Assembly: GCA_013002305.1 (NCBI GenBank)
Contig: JABDKG010000084.1
Span: 1 to 48,002 of the forward strand
Source of the DNA: Hellea sp.
GTDB lineage: Bacteria; Pseudomonadota; Alphaproteobacteria; Caulobacterales; Maricaulaceae
Direction: 5' to 3'
Length of the DNA stretch: 48,002 bases
The notes under the pieces are model-generated. The model saw only the letters and a program-made list of their open reading frames with translations. It was not told where the DNA came from and made no database searches. How positions within the stretch are numbered: the first letter of the stretch is position 1; each line of letters starts with the position of its first letter. The translations under genes and the position numbers were made by a program. Positions 35,539-43,905 of the stretch are shown here, piece after piece.

Positions 35539-35980
35539 GCTCAAAGCAGACGAATTTTACATGCGTCGGGCGCTGGAGCTGGCGCAGGCTCAGCTTGGAC
35601 GAACCGAGCCTAACCCTGCCGTCGGATGCGTTCTGGTGCGAAAAGGCGCGATTGTTGGTGAAGGCGTCACTGCGGATGGCGGCCGACCGCATGCGGAAAC
35701 CCAGGCAATTAAAATGGCCGGCTCGCGTGCCCAGCAGGCGACGGCCTATGTGACCTTGGAGCCATGCTCCCATTATGGGCAAACACCGCCTTGCGCCAAA
35801 GCTTTAATAGAGGCCGGGATTGCGCGCTGCGTTATTGCCTGCATTGATCCTTACCCGCAGGTAAATTGGCGCGGCGCGGCGTTGCTTCAAGAGTCGGGCA
35901 TTGATACAGTCATTGGATGTTGTGAGAATGAAGCCCTTGAACTGAACGCCAAATTTTTCAAACAGGTCTTAGCCAAATAA
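35531..35980 (+). CDS. RibD deaminase domain only (riboflavin biosynthesis)
   Basis: 149 residues from ATG 35531. Zinc-site ligands are His54 and Glu56 (RPHAETQAIKM), Cys79 and Cys88 (LEPCSHYGQTPPC), and the N-terminus FYMRRALELAQAQLGRTEPN plus NPAVG is that of RibD. This domain deaminates the pyrimidine intermediate made from GTP. Bifunctional RibD is about 360 residues with a C-terminal reductase; here the protein ends right after the linker helix (NAKFFKQVLAK) and no reductase remnant follows before folC. The reductase must be separate or the protein has another role. Confidence 0.85.
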   Translation: MPKLKADEFYMRRALELAQAQLGRTEPNPAVGCVLVRKGAIVGEGVTADGGRPHAETQAIKMAGSRAQQATAYVTLEPCSHYGQTPPCAKALIEAGIARCVIACIDPYPQVNWRGAALLQESGIDTVIGCCENEALELNAKFFKQVLAK

Positions 35981-35995
35981 GCTTTGTTAGTTCGC

Positions 35996-37288
35996 TTAGC
36001 CGTTTTCTTTTAAAACTTCGCCTGATAGATAAAGGGATCCGCAAATCAAGATCCGCGGCGCCAGGTCGCCGTCTTTCATTTTAGCGGCCAGGTCAATTGC
36101 GGTACCGATATCATCGGCCATATAGCTCGAAATACCGCGGCTGCTGGCAAGCTCAGCCAGCGTCTCCGCCGCCAGTGAAGCATGTCCCGGAATATCGACC
36201 GCAATTATGTGCGCCGCCAGCCCTGCATATTTATCTAAAAACCCGCCGACATCTTTGTTGGCAAGCATGCCAGTGATCAGAACCAAGGGTCGGGGTACAC
36301 GGGTCTCGAGATCTGCAACTACCGCCGCAATGGCGGAAGCAGCGTGTGGATTGTGACCGCCATCGAGCCAAAGCTCGCCGCCGATCGCGGAAATTTTTTC
36401 AGCCAATGGGCCTGATGTGAGATTTTGCATCCGGGCGGGCCATTTAACAGATTCCATTCCGCGGGCTATCGCTTCTCGGCTGATTTGCATATGACGGGCA
36501 AGCGCGACCGCGAGACCTGCATTCATATATTGGTGGTCCCCAATAAGGCCGGGCTTGGGCAAATCCATGACTTCATTTTCAGTCTCAAACACAAGGCCGC
36601 CTTGCTGTTTGTAAGCTCTGAACTCACGTCCCCATTGAGACAGCTGAATATTCATTTTATTGGCTTCTGCCTCGATGACCGCGTCAACGAGGTCCGTTTG
36701 CGGCCCGGCAAAAGCGACGCCGTTAAATTTAAATATACCTGACTTTTCGCGCGCTATTGCGGCAATGTCCCGTCCGAGAAATTCCGCATGATCCAGCGCA
36801 ATTGGCGTTAGGGCTGCGACGGCTGGCATGTCAATGACATTGGTCGCGTCATAGCGTCCGCCAAGACCAACTTCGAGTATGCACATATCGGCCGGGGCTT
36901 CGCTAAAGGCGAGAAACGCTGCAGCTGTTGTAGCTTCAAAAAATGAAAGCGGCGCGCCGGCATTGGCTTCGCGAACGCGGGTCAAAACATTGACGAGCAC
37001 CCGGTCATCGATCTGCTCAGATCCAACGATGATTCGCTCACTGAATCGCACCAAATGCGGAGAGGTATAGACATGAGCTTTTAGGCCCTGAGCTTCGGCC
37101 ATGGCCCGTAAAAACGCTGTTGTAGAGCCTTTCCCATTTGTACCGGCAATGTGGACAGTCGGGGGTAAAAGGAGGTGGGGGTCGCCGAGAGCTTTTAAAA
37201 CGCGCTCAATCCGTTCGAGCCCCAGGTCTATTTTTTTGGGGTGCAGCCGTGTCAGCTCATCCAAAGCCTGTTGAACCGTTTCTGTCAT
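35996..37288 (-). CDS. folC: Folylpolyglutamate/dihydrofolate synthase
   Basis: 430 residues. The P-loop of the Mur-ligase-like family is HIAGTNGKGSTTAFLRAM; other landmarks are LEVGLGGRYDATNVID, ALDHAEFLGRDIAAIAREKS and LDGGHNPHAA. FolC joins glutamate to dihydropteroate and extends folate polyglutamate tails. It starts five bases after accD, the usual accD-folC pair of alphaproteobacteria; trpB-trpA, which often precede accD, are absent here. Confidence 0.96.
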   Translation of the reverse strand: MTETVQQALDELTRLHPKKIDLGLERIERVLKALGDPHLLLPPTVHIAGTNGKGSTTAFLRAMAEAQGLKAHVYTSPHLVRFSERIIVGSEQIDDRVLVNVLTRVREANAGAPLSFFEATTAAAFLAFSEAPADMCILEVGLGGRYDATNVIDMPAVAALTPIALDHAEFLGRDIAAIAREKSGIFKFNGVAFAGPQTDLVDAVIEAEANKMNIQLSQWGREFRAYKQQGGLVFETENEVMDLPKPGLIGDHQYMNAGLAVALARHMQISREAIARGMESVKWPARMQNLTSGPLAEKISAIGGELWLDGGHNPHAASAIAAVVADLETRVPRPLVLITGMLANKDVGGFLDKYAGLAAHIIAVDIPGHASLAAETLAELASSRGISSYMADDIGTAIDLAAKMKDGDLAPRILICGSLYLSGEVLKENG

Positions 37289-37293
37289 TTGGT

Positions 37294-38151
37294 TTACGCG
37301 GCTTTTTCTTGCTGGGTCAGGACCGCCAAAATATTCGCCAGTGTCGCTTGCATATCCTTGCGGTGGACGACCTGATCAACCATGCCTTTTTCTTCAAGAT
37401 ATTCAGCCCGTTGAAACCCTTCCGGCAATTTTTCACGGATCGTATCCTCAATCACACGGGGGCCGGCAAAGCAAATTAAGGCGCCGGGCTCGGCCAAATG
37501 GATATCGCCGAGCATCGCATAGCTGGCCGTTACGCCGCCCGTAGTCGGGTCACACAATACAACTATATACGGCAACCCGGCTTCTCGAAGTAGTTGAACT
37601 GCAATGGTCGTGCGCGGCATTTGCATCAGCGACAAAGCCCCTTCTTGCATCCGTGCTCCGCCGGCAGCCGTGAAGACGACCAATGGTAATCTGCGATCTT
37701 TGGCGACTTCCGCGGCTTTGATAAATCCTTCACCTGCGGCCATACCCAAAGAGCCGCCCATAAAGGCGAAATTTTGCACCAGCACGACAGTCTTAATGCC
37801 TTGAATTTGGCCTACCGCCAAAGCCATAGCGTCATTCTGTCCGGTTTTCGTTCGCGCGGCTTTCAATCGATCAACATAACGTTTGTCATCTTTAAATTTG
37901 AGCGGGTCTTGCGCGACTTCAGGTGTTGCGATGGTCTCATAATTTTCGTCGTCAAATGTATAGCCCATGCGTAGCTGCGGTCCGATCCGAAGATGGTGTC
38001 CGGCCGGCGTTACATGCATTAGGCCTTGCAAATCATTGGAGAATACCATCTCGCCTGATTTTGGGCATTTGATCCAGAGATTGTCCGGGCTGTCCTTCTT
38101 CGAGAACATCCCTTTAACGCCCGGCGGCGTGATTTTTGTCAGCCAGTTCAT
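37294..38151 (-). CDS. accD: Acetyl-CoA carboxylase carboxyltransferase subunit beta
   Basis: The start is taken at ATG 38151 ([18 protein letters not shown]), where alphaproteobacterial AccD proteins begin; upstream in-frame starts (38178, 38217) add residues that do not look related. 285 residues. The carboxyltransferase core has [19 protein letters not shown] and [19 protein letters not shown]. The N-terminal zinc ribbon has lost its cysteines: only one remains ([13 protein letters not shown]), as in related alphaproteobacteria. It transfers carboxyl from biotin to acetyl-CoA with AccA. Confidence 0.95.
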   Translation of the reverse strand: MNWLTKITPPGVKGMFSKKDSPDNLWIKCPKSGEMVFSNDLQGLMHVTPAGHHLRIGPQLRMGYTFDDENYETIATPEVAQDPLKFKDDKRYVDRLKAARTKTGQNDAMALAVGQIQGIKTVVLVQNFAFMGGSLGMAAGEGFIKAAEVAKDRRLPLVVFTAAGGARMQEGALSLMQMPRTTIAVQLLREAGLPYIVVLCDPTTGGVTASYAMLGDIHLAEPGALICFAGPRVIEDTIREKLPEGFQRAEYLEEKGMVDQVVHRKDMQATLANILAVLTQQEKAA

Positions 38152-38216
38152 GGACAAAGTCTGCCCTAATTCGGACATTAGAGCAATATCTATTGGATTT
38201 GTAAGTATTGGCCCCA

Positions 38217-38253
38217 ATAAAAAACCCGGCGCCCAAATAAATGAGGCCGGGTT
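38217..38253 (-). terminator. Rho-independent terminator after etfA
   Basis: An eight-base-pair perfect stem (38223-38230 with 38246-38253, AACCCGGC/GCCGGGTT) with a 15-base loop is followed on the minus strand by a run of T (complement of 38217-38224). It lies 24 bases beyond the etfA stop and before accD, so it separates the etfBA and accD-folC units. Confidence 0.8.
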
Positions 38254-38276
38254 AATTTTCGTCGAAACTATACGGC

Positions 38277-39218
38277 TTAATAGCCCGCTTTTGTAAGCTC
38301 CGCTTCAAGCTCAGGCAGGGCCTTAAATAAGTCAGCGACAAGTCCATAATCGGCAACCTGGAAGATCGGCGCTTCTTCGTCTTTATTGATCGCGACGATG
38401 ACTTTACTGTCTTTCATACCCGCGAGGTGCTGGATCGCGCCGGAAATACCGACGGCGATATAAAGCTCCGGGGCAACCGCTTTACCGGTTTGGCCGACTT
38501 GGTAGTCATTCGGGACAAAACCCGCGTCAACAGCTGCGCGTGACGCGCCAACTGCAGCGCCAAGTTTATCGGCGATGGTTTCGATCAGAGCAAAGTTCTC
38601 ACCGGATCCCATACCGCGTCCGCCGGAAATAACGATTTTGGCGTCTGTAAGCTCAGGGCGTTCTGATACAGTCAGATCTTCGCTAACAAAATCGGCCTTA
38701 AACGGCCCGGATGGATCGGCGATGGATTCAACAGGGGCGCTTCCGCCGTCTCCGGCCGAATCAAACGCTGTTGTCCGAACGGTGACAACTTTTTTGCTGT
38801 CGGTCGATTGCACGGTCGCCATGGCGTTACCGGCATAAATTGGGCGGACAAAAGTGTCAGCGCTTTCAACGCCTGTGATAGAGCTAATTTGCTGAACATC
38901 GAGCTTGGCTGCGACGCGCGGCATATAGTTTTTGTGCGATGTTGTATCCGGCGCTAGGACAGCGTCATAGCCGTCCATCAGGCCGACGACGACCTGTTCC
39001 ATGCTCTCGGCGAGCTGGCGGCGCAGGCTTTCATGATCGCACGCGAGTACCTTGCGAACGCCATCAATTTTGGCGGCTTCGGCCGATACATCTTTGACGC
39101 CTTTACCGGCGACCAAGACATCTACATCTCCGCCTATAGCTTTGGCGGCGGTTACGGTTTTATGAGTCGCGTCTTTCAGCGTTTCATTGTCATGTTCTGC
39201 AATAACGAGAATGGCCAT
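38277..39218 (-). CDS. etfA: Electron transfer flavoprotein subunit alpha
   Basis: 313 residues. The C-terminal FAD-binding region has [20 protein letters not shown] and [20 protein letters not shown]. With EtfB it takes electrons from acyl-CoA dehydrogenases and passes them to ETF:ubiquinone oxidoreductase. Its ATG shares one base with the etfB stop (TAATG), and a clear terminator follows. Confidence 0.97.
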   Translation of the reverse strand: MAILVIAEHDNETLKDATHKTVTAAKAIGGDVDVLVAGKGVKDVSAEAAKIDGVRKVLACDHESLRRQLAESMEQVVVGLMDGYDAVLAPDTTSHKNYMPRVAAKLDVQQISSITGVESADTFVRPIYAGNAMATVQSTDSKKVVTVRTTAFDSAGDGGSAPVESIADPSGPFKADFVSEDLTVSERPELTDAKIVISGGRGMGSGENFALIETIADKLGAAVGASRAAVDAGFVPNDYQVGQTGKAVAPELYIAVGISGAIQHLAGMKDSKVIVAINKDEEAPIFQVADYGLVADLFKALPELEAELTKAGY

Positions 39219-39967
39219 TAGATCACTCCGGCTTCATTTTTGAGTTTATCAACCAGTGTCGCAACGTCTTCGACTTTAACGCCGGCTTTGCGCGCATCGG
39301 GCTCTGTCACTTTAAGGACTTTGAGGCGCGGCGTTGTATCGACGCCGTAATCGCCGGGGGCTTTCGCATCGATCGGCTTTTTCTTCGCCTTCATGATGTT
39401 AGGCAGAGACGCATAACGCGGCTCGTTGAGACGAAGGTCAGTTGTAACGATGGCAGGTAGGTCGATTTTGACAGTCTGTAGACCGCCATCAACTTCGCGG
39501 GCAACATTGAGCGCGCCGCCATCCTTGGTGATTGAGTTGGCGAATGTGCCTTGCGGCCAATCAAGTAACGCTGCCAGCATAGAGCCGGTAGCGCCGTAAT
39601 CATTATCAATCGCTTGCTTGCCGAGGATAACGATCTCCGGGCCTTCGGCATCGACGATCCCTTTGAGGATTTTAGCGACCGCGAGCGGCTCCAAATCTTC
39701 GTCGGTTTGGACGTGAATACCGCGGTCCATTCCCATAGCAAGAGCGGTGCGAATAGTTTCTGCGGCTTTCGCTGGGCCGATTGAAACGACGATGGTTTCT
39801 GAGGCTGTACCGGCTTCTTGCATCCGAACCGCTTCTTCGACGGAAATTTCGTCAAACGGGTTCATGGACATTTTCACATTGGCGAGGTCAACACCGCTAT
39901 GGTCAGACTTGACCCGGGCCTTGACGTTGTAGTCAAGCACGCGCTTGACGGGAACGAGGACTTTCAT
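39218..39967 (-). CDS. etfB: Electron transfer flavoprotein subunit beta
   Basis: 249 residues. The beginning [20 protein letters not shown], the [16 protein letters not shown] segment and the nucleotide-site region [20 protein letters not shown] identify EtfB. A strong ribosome site (GGAG, then TATAAA, then ATG) precedes it. It leads the etfBA pair. Confidence 0.97.
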   Translation of the reverse strand: MKVLVPVKRVLDYNVKARVKSDHSGVDLANVKMSMNPFDEISVEEAVRMQEAGTASETIVVSIGPAKAAETIRTALAMGMDRGIHVQTDEDLEPLAVAKILKGIVDAEGPEIVILGKQAIDNDYGATGSMLAALLDWPQGTFANSITKDGGALNVAREVDGGLQTVKIDLPAIVTTDLRLNEPRYASLPNIMKAKKKPIDAKAPGDYGVDTTPRLKVLKVTEPDARKAGVKVEDVATLVDKLKNEAGVI

Positions 39968-40021
39968 TTTATACTCCGATTGTCGGGAATCCTTAAATTG
40001 CGGCAGACATATGCGATAATG

Positions 40022-40045
40022 AGGTTAGAAACACAAGACTAACCT
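40022..40045. promoter_or_regulatory. Inverted repeat upstream of etfB, possible operator
   Basis: Perfect 7-base arms AGGTTAG and CTAACCT separated by 10 bases, located 55-78 bases upstream of the etfB ATG in the 128-base gap after the adenosyltransferase gene. No T-run follows on either strand, which argues against a terminator. The half-site spacing suits a dimeric repressor. Confidence 0.4.
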
Positions 40046-40095
40046 GTGCGGCATTTGGCCAATATTTGAATAATGATGGGTGCAATTAGTCCAGC

Positions 40096-40671
40096 TTATC
40101 GGTGAGCGCCGGGTACCCATTTGACATCGTTTTTGCCTTTATCATTGCACCAGCGCGCAGCGACAAACAGGAAATCCGAAAGTCTATTAAGATAGACCAG
40201 CGCGTCCGGATTTACGGCGTCGACCGCGATCATCTCGACGACGACGCGTTCAGCGCGGCGACACACGGTACGGGCTTGATGCAAATAGCTAGCGGCAGCG
40301 GATCCGCCGGGTAGGACAAAACTATCAAGCGGTTCCAGGTCTGCATTGAGCTCATCAAGCTCAGTTTCAAGCCGTTTGGACTGGGCCGGTATCATTCGAA
40401 GGGCATATTCGCTATCCGACTGACCTTCAGCGGGCAGCGGGGTTGCCAAATCAGCACCGAGATCGAAAAGATCATTTTGAATGCGCGATAACATGTCCTG
40501 CAAAGAACGGGCTTTGATATGTAATTTGGCCAATCCGATGACCGCATTTGTTTCATCAACATCGCCATAAGCTCGTACGCGAGCGCTGGCCTTTGAAAGA
40601 CGGGACCCGTCAACCAAGCCTGTCGAACCGTCATCGCCAGTTCGCGTATATATTTTATTAAGTTTAACCAC
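40096..40671 (-). CDS. Cob(I)alamin adenosyltransferase, PduO/MMAB type
   Basis: 191 residues, starting at GTG 40671. The ATP-binding N-terminus IYTRTGDDGSTGLVDGSRLS and the region SFVLPGGSAAASYLHQARTV with RRAERVV define the PduO-type family. It attaches the adenosyl group to cobalamin, providing cofactor for enzymes such as methylmalonyl-CoA mutase. It overlaps the HIG1 gene by eight bases. Confidence 0.94.
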   Translation of the reverse strand: MVKLNKIYTRTGDDGSTGLVDGSRLSKASARVRAYGDVDETNAVIGLAKLHIKARSLQDMLSRIQNDLFDLGADLATPLPAEGQSDSEYALRMIPAQSKRLETELDELNADLEPLDSFVLPGGSAAASYLHQARTVCRRAERVVVEMIAVDAVNPDALVYLNRLSDFLFVAARWCNDKGKNDVKWVPGAHR

Positions 40672-40867
40672 TGTTCTTTTTGACCATCACGACAAGTATG
40701 AGCAAAAAAATTGCCGCGCCTTGCGCGTAAACCCTGCGCCACATCCATTTATTAGAATCGGATCTGTCGGTGTCTTTACGGCTTGTCATGGCGCGGCCAC
40801 CCATCACCAGCGTGAATACGACCGCCGCCATGGCGATCCCCAAGAGTATATATAAAATTGTCAGCAT
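40664..40867 (-). CDS. HIG1-domain twin-transmembrane protein
   Basis: 67 residues with two helices (about 4-24 and 46-62) joined by a polar loop. The motif SNKWMWRRVYAQGAAIFLLI matches the HIG1 domain, known from cytochrome oxidase/supercomplex factors (Rcf1-like) in mitochondria and alphaproteobacteria. A GGAG precedes the start. The twin-TM gene, adenosyltransferase and etfBA order recurs in alphaproteobacteria. Confidence 0.85.
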   Translation of the reverse strand: MLTILYILLGIAMAAVVFTLVMGGRAMTSRKDTDRSDSNKWMWRRVYAQGAAIFLLILVVMVKKNSG

Positions 40868-40930
40868 CGTTAGAACTCCATTTCTTTCTTTTACACGGCA
40901 GGTCGCGCCAATACGAGCAGATTATTCGTT

Positions 40931-41752
40931 TTACCTATATCCGCTCAGATTCATCGCGCGTCCCAAATATATATATAGTTCTGGGAGCAGTTTCGGATCA
41001 CCCACTGCGACAACGCGCCCGCCATCGACGCAGGAACCGCCATGCCAGTCAGTGATTTTGCCGCCTGCGCCCTCAATTATGGGAATGAGTGCCCGCGTAT
41101 CACAAGGCTTGAGATCGGCTTCAATGATCAAATCCATTCGGCCGCTGGCAACCAACCCATAACCTAGAGCGTCTAACCCGAGACGCGAAAACCGGGCTGC
41201 AGCGCGGATTATATTATAGGCAGCCAGTTCGCCTGAATTTAACATGGAAAGCGGTTCGGTGCAGCCCATAATGGCATCATTAATTTGCCCGCACGGGCGG
41301 GTTTCGATATCGGTTTTGCCGCGCGGATCTTCGCGCCAAGCATGACCGGGTTCGCCCCAAAACGATGTATCGAGCGCCGGAAGATCAATCAGCCCCAAAA
41401 GCGGCTTTCCCAGATAGCTCACGGCTATCAGGGTGCTCCATACCGGCACACCGGCGACAAAGCCTCGAGTCCCGTCAATCGGGTCTAATGTCCAGAGCCA
41501 GTCTGAGGTGCCCTCTATGTCATCAAACTCCTCCCCCATGATCGCATCATCGGGGAATTTGCGTTGAATAAGGTCTCTTAGTAGCTGCTCCGCTTCAGTA
41601 TCGGCCTGGGTTACCGGATCATATCCGGTTTCGGCCTTATTCTCGACCTGCATACCTTCATAAAATAGAGGCAGCGTAATCGTGCGCGCCTGCTCTTGCA
41701 GAACCCGCATGTGCTCAAGGCGCTCTAAAATGTCGTTGGAATATTCACGCAT
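40931..41752 (-). CDS. Inositol-monophosphatase-family phosphatase, HisN-like
   Basis: 273 residues. Metal-binding motifs: MGEEFDDIEG, WTLDPIDGTRGFVAGVP and the C-terminal EADLKPCDTRALIPIIEGAG. The overall form and DPVTQADTEAEQ segment fit the histidinol-phosphatase (HisN) branch, but inositol-phosphate or PAP phosphatase activity cannot be excluded. The start is uncertain: the ATG at 41752 lies three bases after a strong hairpin and has no ribosome site; a second in-frame ATG is at 41710. Confidence 0.82.
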   Translation of the reverse strand: MREYSNDILERLEHMRVLQEQARTITLPLFYEGMQVENKAETGYDPVTQADTEAEQLLRDLIQRKFPDDAIMGEEFDDIEGTSDWLWTLDPIDGTRGFVAGVPVWSTLIAVSYLGKPLLGLIDLPALDTSFWGEPGHAWREDPRGKTDIETRPCGQINDAIMGCTEPLSMLNSGELAAYNIIRAAARFSRLGLDALGYGLVASGRMDLIIEADLKPCDTRALIPIIEGAGGKITDWHGGSCVDGGRVVAVGDPKLLPELYIYLGRAMNLSGYR

Positions 41753-41755
41753 AAA

Positions 41756-41773
41756 GGCGGCCTACAGGCCGCC
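41756..41773 (-). terminator. GC-rich hairpin between XRE and HisN genes
   Basis: GGCGGCCT-AC-AGGCCGCC is a perfect palindrome (8-base arms) 28 bases after the XRE gene stop. On the minus strand only three T follow, then the hisN-like ATG. It may end the XRE transcript or hide the ribosome site of the phosphatase gene. Confidence 0.5.
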
Positions 41774-41801
41774 CTCAACAAAGTAAATATGAAGGTTGAA
41801 T

Positions 41802-42212
41802 CTAGGTTGCGACAAGCCGCAAGCTTGAGCCGGGTTTGCCCGGATCATTTTGGAGTGACTTGGCAAGATCAAGTAGATGTTTACGAGGCCCTTCATCCAT
41901 TGAATAGTAGGCACGAACCAAATCCATTGTCTCTTTCTTGGACAGGACATCCGGCGCGATAAATTCCGGTGCATCCTGAATAGAATCTTCGCGTTCTGAC
42001 AGGCCCTCGTAGAAATATTGAATTGGGACAGACAAAGCTTCGGACAGTTCAAACAATCGAGCCGCGCTGATACGGTTGGCACCACATTCATATTTTTGGA
42101 TTTGCTGGAAGCGGATTCCGACCATTTCTCCAAGCGATTGTTGGGTTAATCCTAATAGGCGCCGGCGTCGGCGTAGACGTTTACCCACATGATAATCGAT
42201 TTCGTTGGTCAT
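41802..42212 (-). CDS. XRE-family transcriptional regulator (PraR/PhrR-like)
   Basis: 136 residues from ATG 42212, which has GGAAG seven bases upstream; a start at 42251 is in frame but less likely. The HTH_3 domain spans about 10-65 (DYHVGKRLRRRRRLLGLTQQ, FQQIQKYECGANRIS, LSEALSVPIQYFYEG). This is the alphaproteobacterial PraR/PhrR-type layout with a C-terminal 60-residue helix region. It is preceded by a 237-base region with two inverted repeats that could be autoregulatory sites. Confidence 0.88.
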   Translation of the reverse strand: MTNEIDYHVGKRLRRRRRLLGLTQQSLGEMVGIRFQQIQKYECGANRISAARLFELSEALSVPIQYFYEGLSEREDSIQDAPEFIAPDVLSKKETMDLVRAYYSMDEGPRKHLLDLAKSLQNDPGKPGSSLRLVAT

Positions 42213-42284
42213 CGAGCTTCCTTTCTTATTATCTCGAAGATGAGATTTCACTCAATAGGAGAGCAAGCTACGTGCCAAACGGGC

Positions 42285-42299
42285 AGGGGTTGTTCCCCT
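42285..42299. repeat. Inverted repeat upstream of the XRE gene
   Basis: AGGGG-TTGTT-CCCCT, a perfect 5-base-arm palindrome about 73 bases upstream of the XRE start. It could be an operator or 5' untranslated hairpin. No T-run follows. Confidence 0.45.
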
Positions 42300-42328
42300 A
42301 TCAAAATATGGAAAATGTAGAACATTCG

Positions 42329-42343
42329 TCGCGTTTGACGCGA
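42329..42343. repeat. Second inverted repeat upstream of the XRE gene
   Basis: TCGCGT-TTG-ACGCGA, perfect 6-base arms with a 3-base centre, about 117 bases upstream of the XRE start. This compact symmetry suits binding by a small HTH dimer such as the XRE protein itself. Confidence 0.45.
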
Positions 42344-42442
42344 GGTTAAGTCAAAATCAGGACAAATTAACCAAAAGCCGTGTCATAACGGGACATTAGT
42401 CAATTAAAAAGCATTGAGTAAACAACGCTGTAAGGAGATGAA

Positions 42443-42505
42443 ATGGGCGCTACTCGGCCGCCAAAGGAATTTCTCGCCGAATGGGCAAGAGCTCAAAACA
42501 GATAG
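42443..42505 (+). CDS. Possible 20-residue small ORF
   Basis: ATG 42443 follows an AAGGAG at optimal distance and encodes MGATRPPKEFLAEWARAQNR. Most of it is antisense to the 3' end of the amidohydrolase gene. No convincing promoter was found. It could be a real small protein, a leader, or chance. Confidence 0.25.
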   Translation: MGATRPPKEFLAEWARAQNR

Positions 42506-43331
42506 ATTTAAGGTCCGCTGTTAGCCGCGCATATCCGGTTTTTCGAGCATATGTGACAGGGTTTAAGTATAGGTCGCGATTAATTTCGATTTGAATGACC
42601 TCCATATTCTCGGCTGGGCGGCCGTAATGAGCCGTTACAAAACCACCTGCATAGGGGTGATTTCGAGCGACTTCATATCCTCGTTCAGTGAATAATTGAT
42701 CCATTCGCGCCATCGTTTCGGGATGACAGGACGTGCCGTGACGGTCGCCAAGCACGATATCAGGCCGCCTCTGTCCCATTTGTGTAAATCCGGGCATTGA
42801 ATGGACGTCTAATAAAAGAGCGGAGCCAAATTGGCTGAGCGCTGCGCCAACGAGCTCCATAAGCGCCGCGTGATAAGGGTGATAGAGAGCATCGAGTCTC
42901 GGCAATACCTGATGCGGCTTAATCGCCTTTCTATAAATTGGAGATTTGTCGGCAATAATCGTCGGTATCACACCAAGCCCCATTTCGGCTCTCGCCGAGC
43001 TGGGTACGGTGCCCGGGCCTTGCCAGTGCACCGGTATTTCCGACGCGTCCCGGTTAACGTCGACAAAACAACGGGGAAACAGAGCAGAAATGAGGGGGAT
43101 ATCAAGATGATGGGCAAATCCAAGCATCTCATCAATAAAAGCGTCCTCATTTTGTCGCAAAATATGAAGAGGCAAATCCGATTGATCTATGAAAGCTTTG
43201 GGGTAGATGCGCCCGGAATGCGGTGATGAAAGCACTAATGGTCCAGCTGCGTATACAGGTCTAATGACGGCAATGGGCGGGTCAAATGCTGCAAGGCATT
43301 CCTGCTCTGAATGCCGGCGACGCCGGATCAC
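42450..43331 (-). CDS. N-formylglutamate amidohydrolase family protein
   Basis: 293 residues, starting at GTG 43331 with GGAG seven bases upstream. Family landmarks: PLVLSSPHSGRIYP, FVDVNRDASEIP, LLLDVHSMPGF and MEVIQIEINRDLYL. The enzyme class hydrolyses N-formylglutamate in histidine degradation, but no other hut gene is near. Pairing with cpdR, divergently oriented here, is seen in other alphaproteobacteria. Confidence 0.92.
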   Translation of the reverse strand: MIRRRRHSEQECLAAFDPPIAVIRPVYAAGPLVLSSPHSGRIYPKAFIDQSDLPLHILRQNEDAFIDEMLGFAHHLDIPLISALFPRCFVDVNRDASEIPVHWQGPGTVPSSARAEMGLGVIPTIIADKSPIYRKAIKPHQVLPRLDALYHPYHAALMELVGAALSQFGSALLLDVHSMPGFTQMGQRRPDIVLGDRHGTSCHPETMARMDQLFTERGYEVARNHPYAGGFVTAHYGRPAENMEVIQIEINRDLYLNPVTYARKTGYARLTADLKSICFELLPIRREIPLAAE

Positions 43332-43536
43332 GATTTAACTCCAAAGCTCATAGATTTTAACCCATTGTTCAGAGGTCGCTCAGACTTATTTAAACTCTCT
43401 GCATTAAATTGAGCTAAATTGGCAGCGAACATGCATAATATTGTGGGCCTGGTTTGCATTGTATCGCTATAGGCCAGTCGAAGAGGAAGAGTCTAGAGCC
43501 TGCTAATGTCAGGCGAACATAAGGGACCGGGTGAAT

Positions 43537-43896
43537 ATGGCCACAATATTATACGCAGAAGATGATGATTCCATGCGCCGCTTTTTCGAAAAAGCGCTCG
43601 AAAAAGCCGGACACCACGTCATCGCCTGCTCAGATGGCGACCGTGCGCTTCGCGCTTTAAAGTTCGCCGATGGTGCTTTTGATCTTTTGCTGACAGACAT
43701 CATGATGCCCGGAATTGATGGAATTGAACTCGCTAAACAAGCTGAAACGATTGCACCGGGAATAAAAATCATGTTCATCACCGGATTTGCAGCCGTGGCC
43801 ATGAACGACCCTGAAGCCGCTGATACAACGGTGTTGTCAAAGCCGGTTCATCTGCGCCAATTGGTTACCGAAGTCGACAAGCTGATCGCGGCTTAA
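43537..43896 (+). CDS. cpdR: Single-domain response regulator CpdR
   Basis: 119 residues from ATG 43537; a GTG at 43531 is in frame. A receiver domain with no output domain: E8-D9-D10 pocket, phospho-acceptor D54 (LLLTDIMMPGIDGIELAKQA) and Lys in VLSKPVHLRQLV. IMFITGFAAVAMN is typical of CpdR. In Caulobacter unphosphorylated CpdR brings ClpXP to the pole to degrade CtrA and others; phosphate comes from CckA-ChpT. The protein ends in Ala-Ala, the kind of terminus linked to CpdR's own ClpXP turnover. Confidence 0.9.
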   Translation: MATILYAEDDDSMRRFFEKALEKAGHHVIACSDGDRALRALKFADGAFDLLLTDIMMPGIDGIELAKQAETIAPGIKIMFITGFAAVAMNDPEAADTTVLSKPVHLRQLVTEVDKLIAA

Positions 43897-43905
43897 AACT
43901 TCCAT

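Noticed and set aside
42213-42449. Possible tRNA or structured RNA in the largest gene-free region
   Set aside because: No cloverleaf or T-loop consensus was found, only two short palindromes.
43332-43536. Possible CtrA binding sites (TTAA pairs) upstream of cpdR
   Set aside because: TTAA-like half-sites occur, but no full TTAA-N7-TTAA was found; the region is AT-rich enough for chance.
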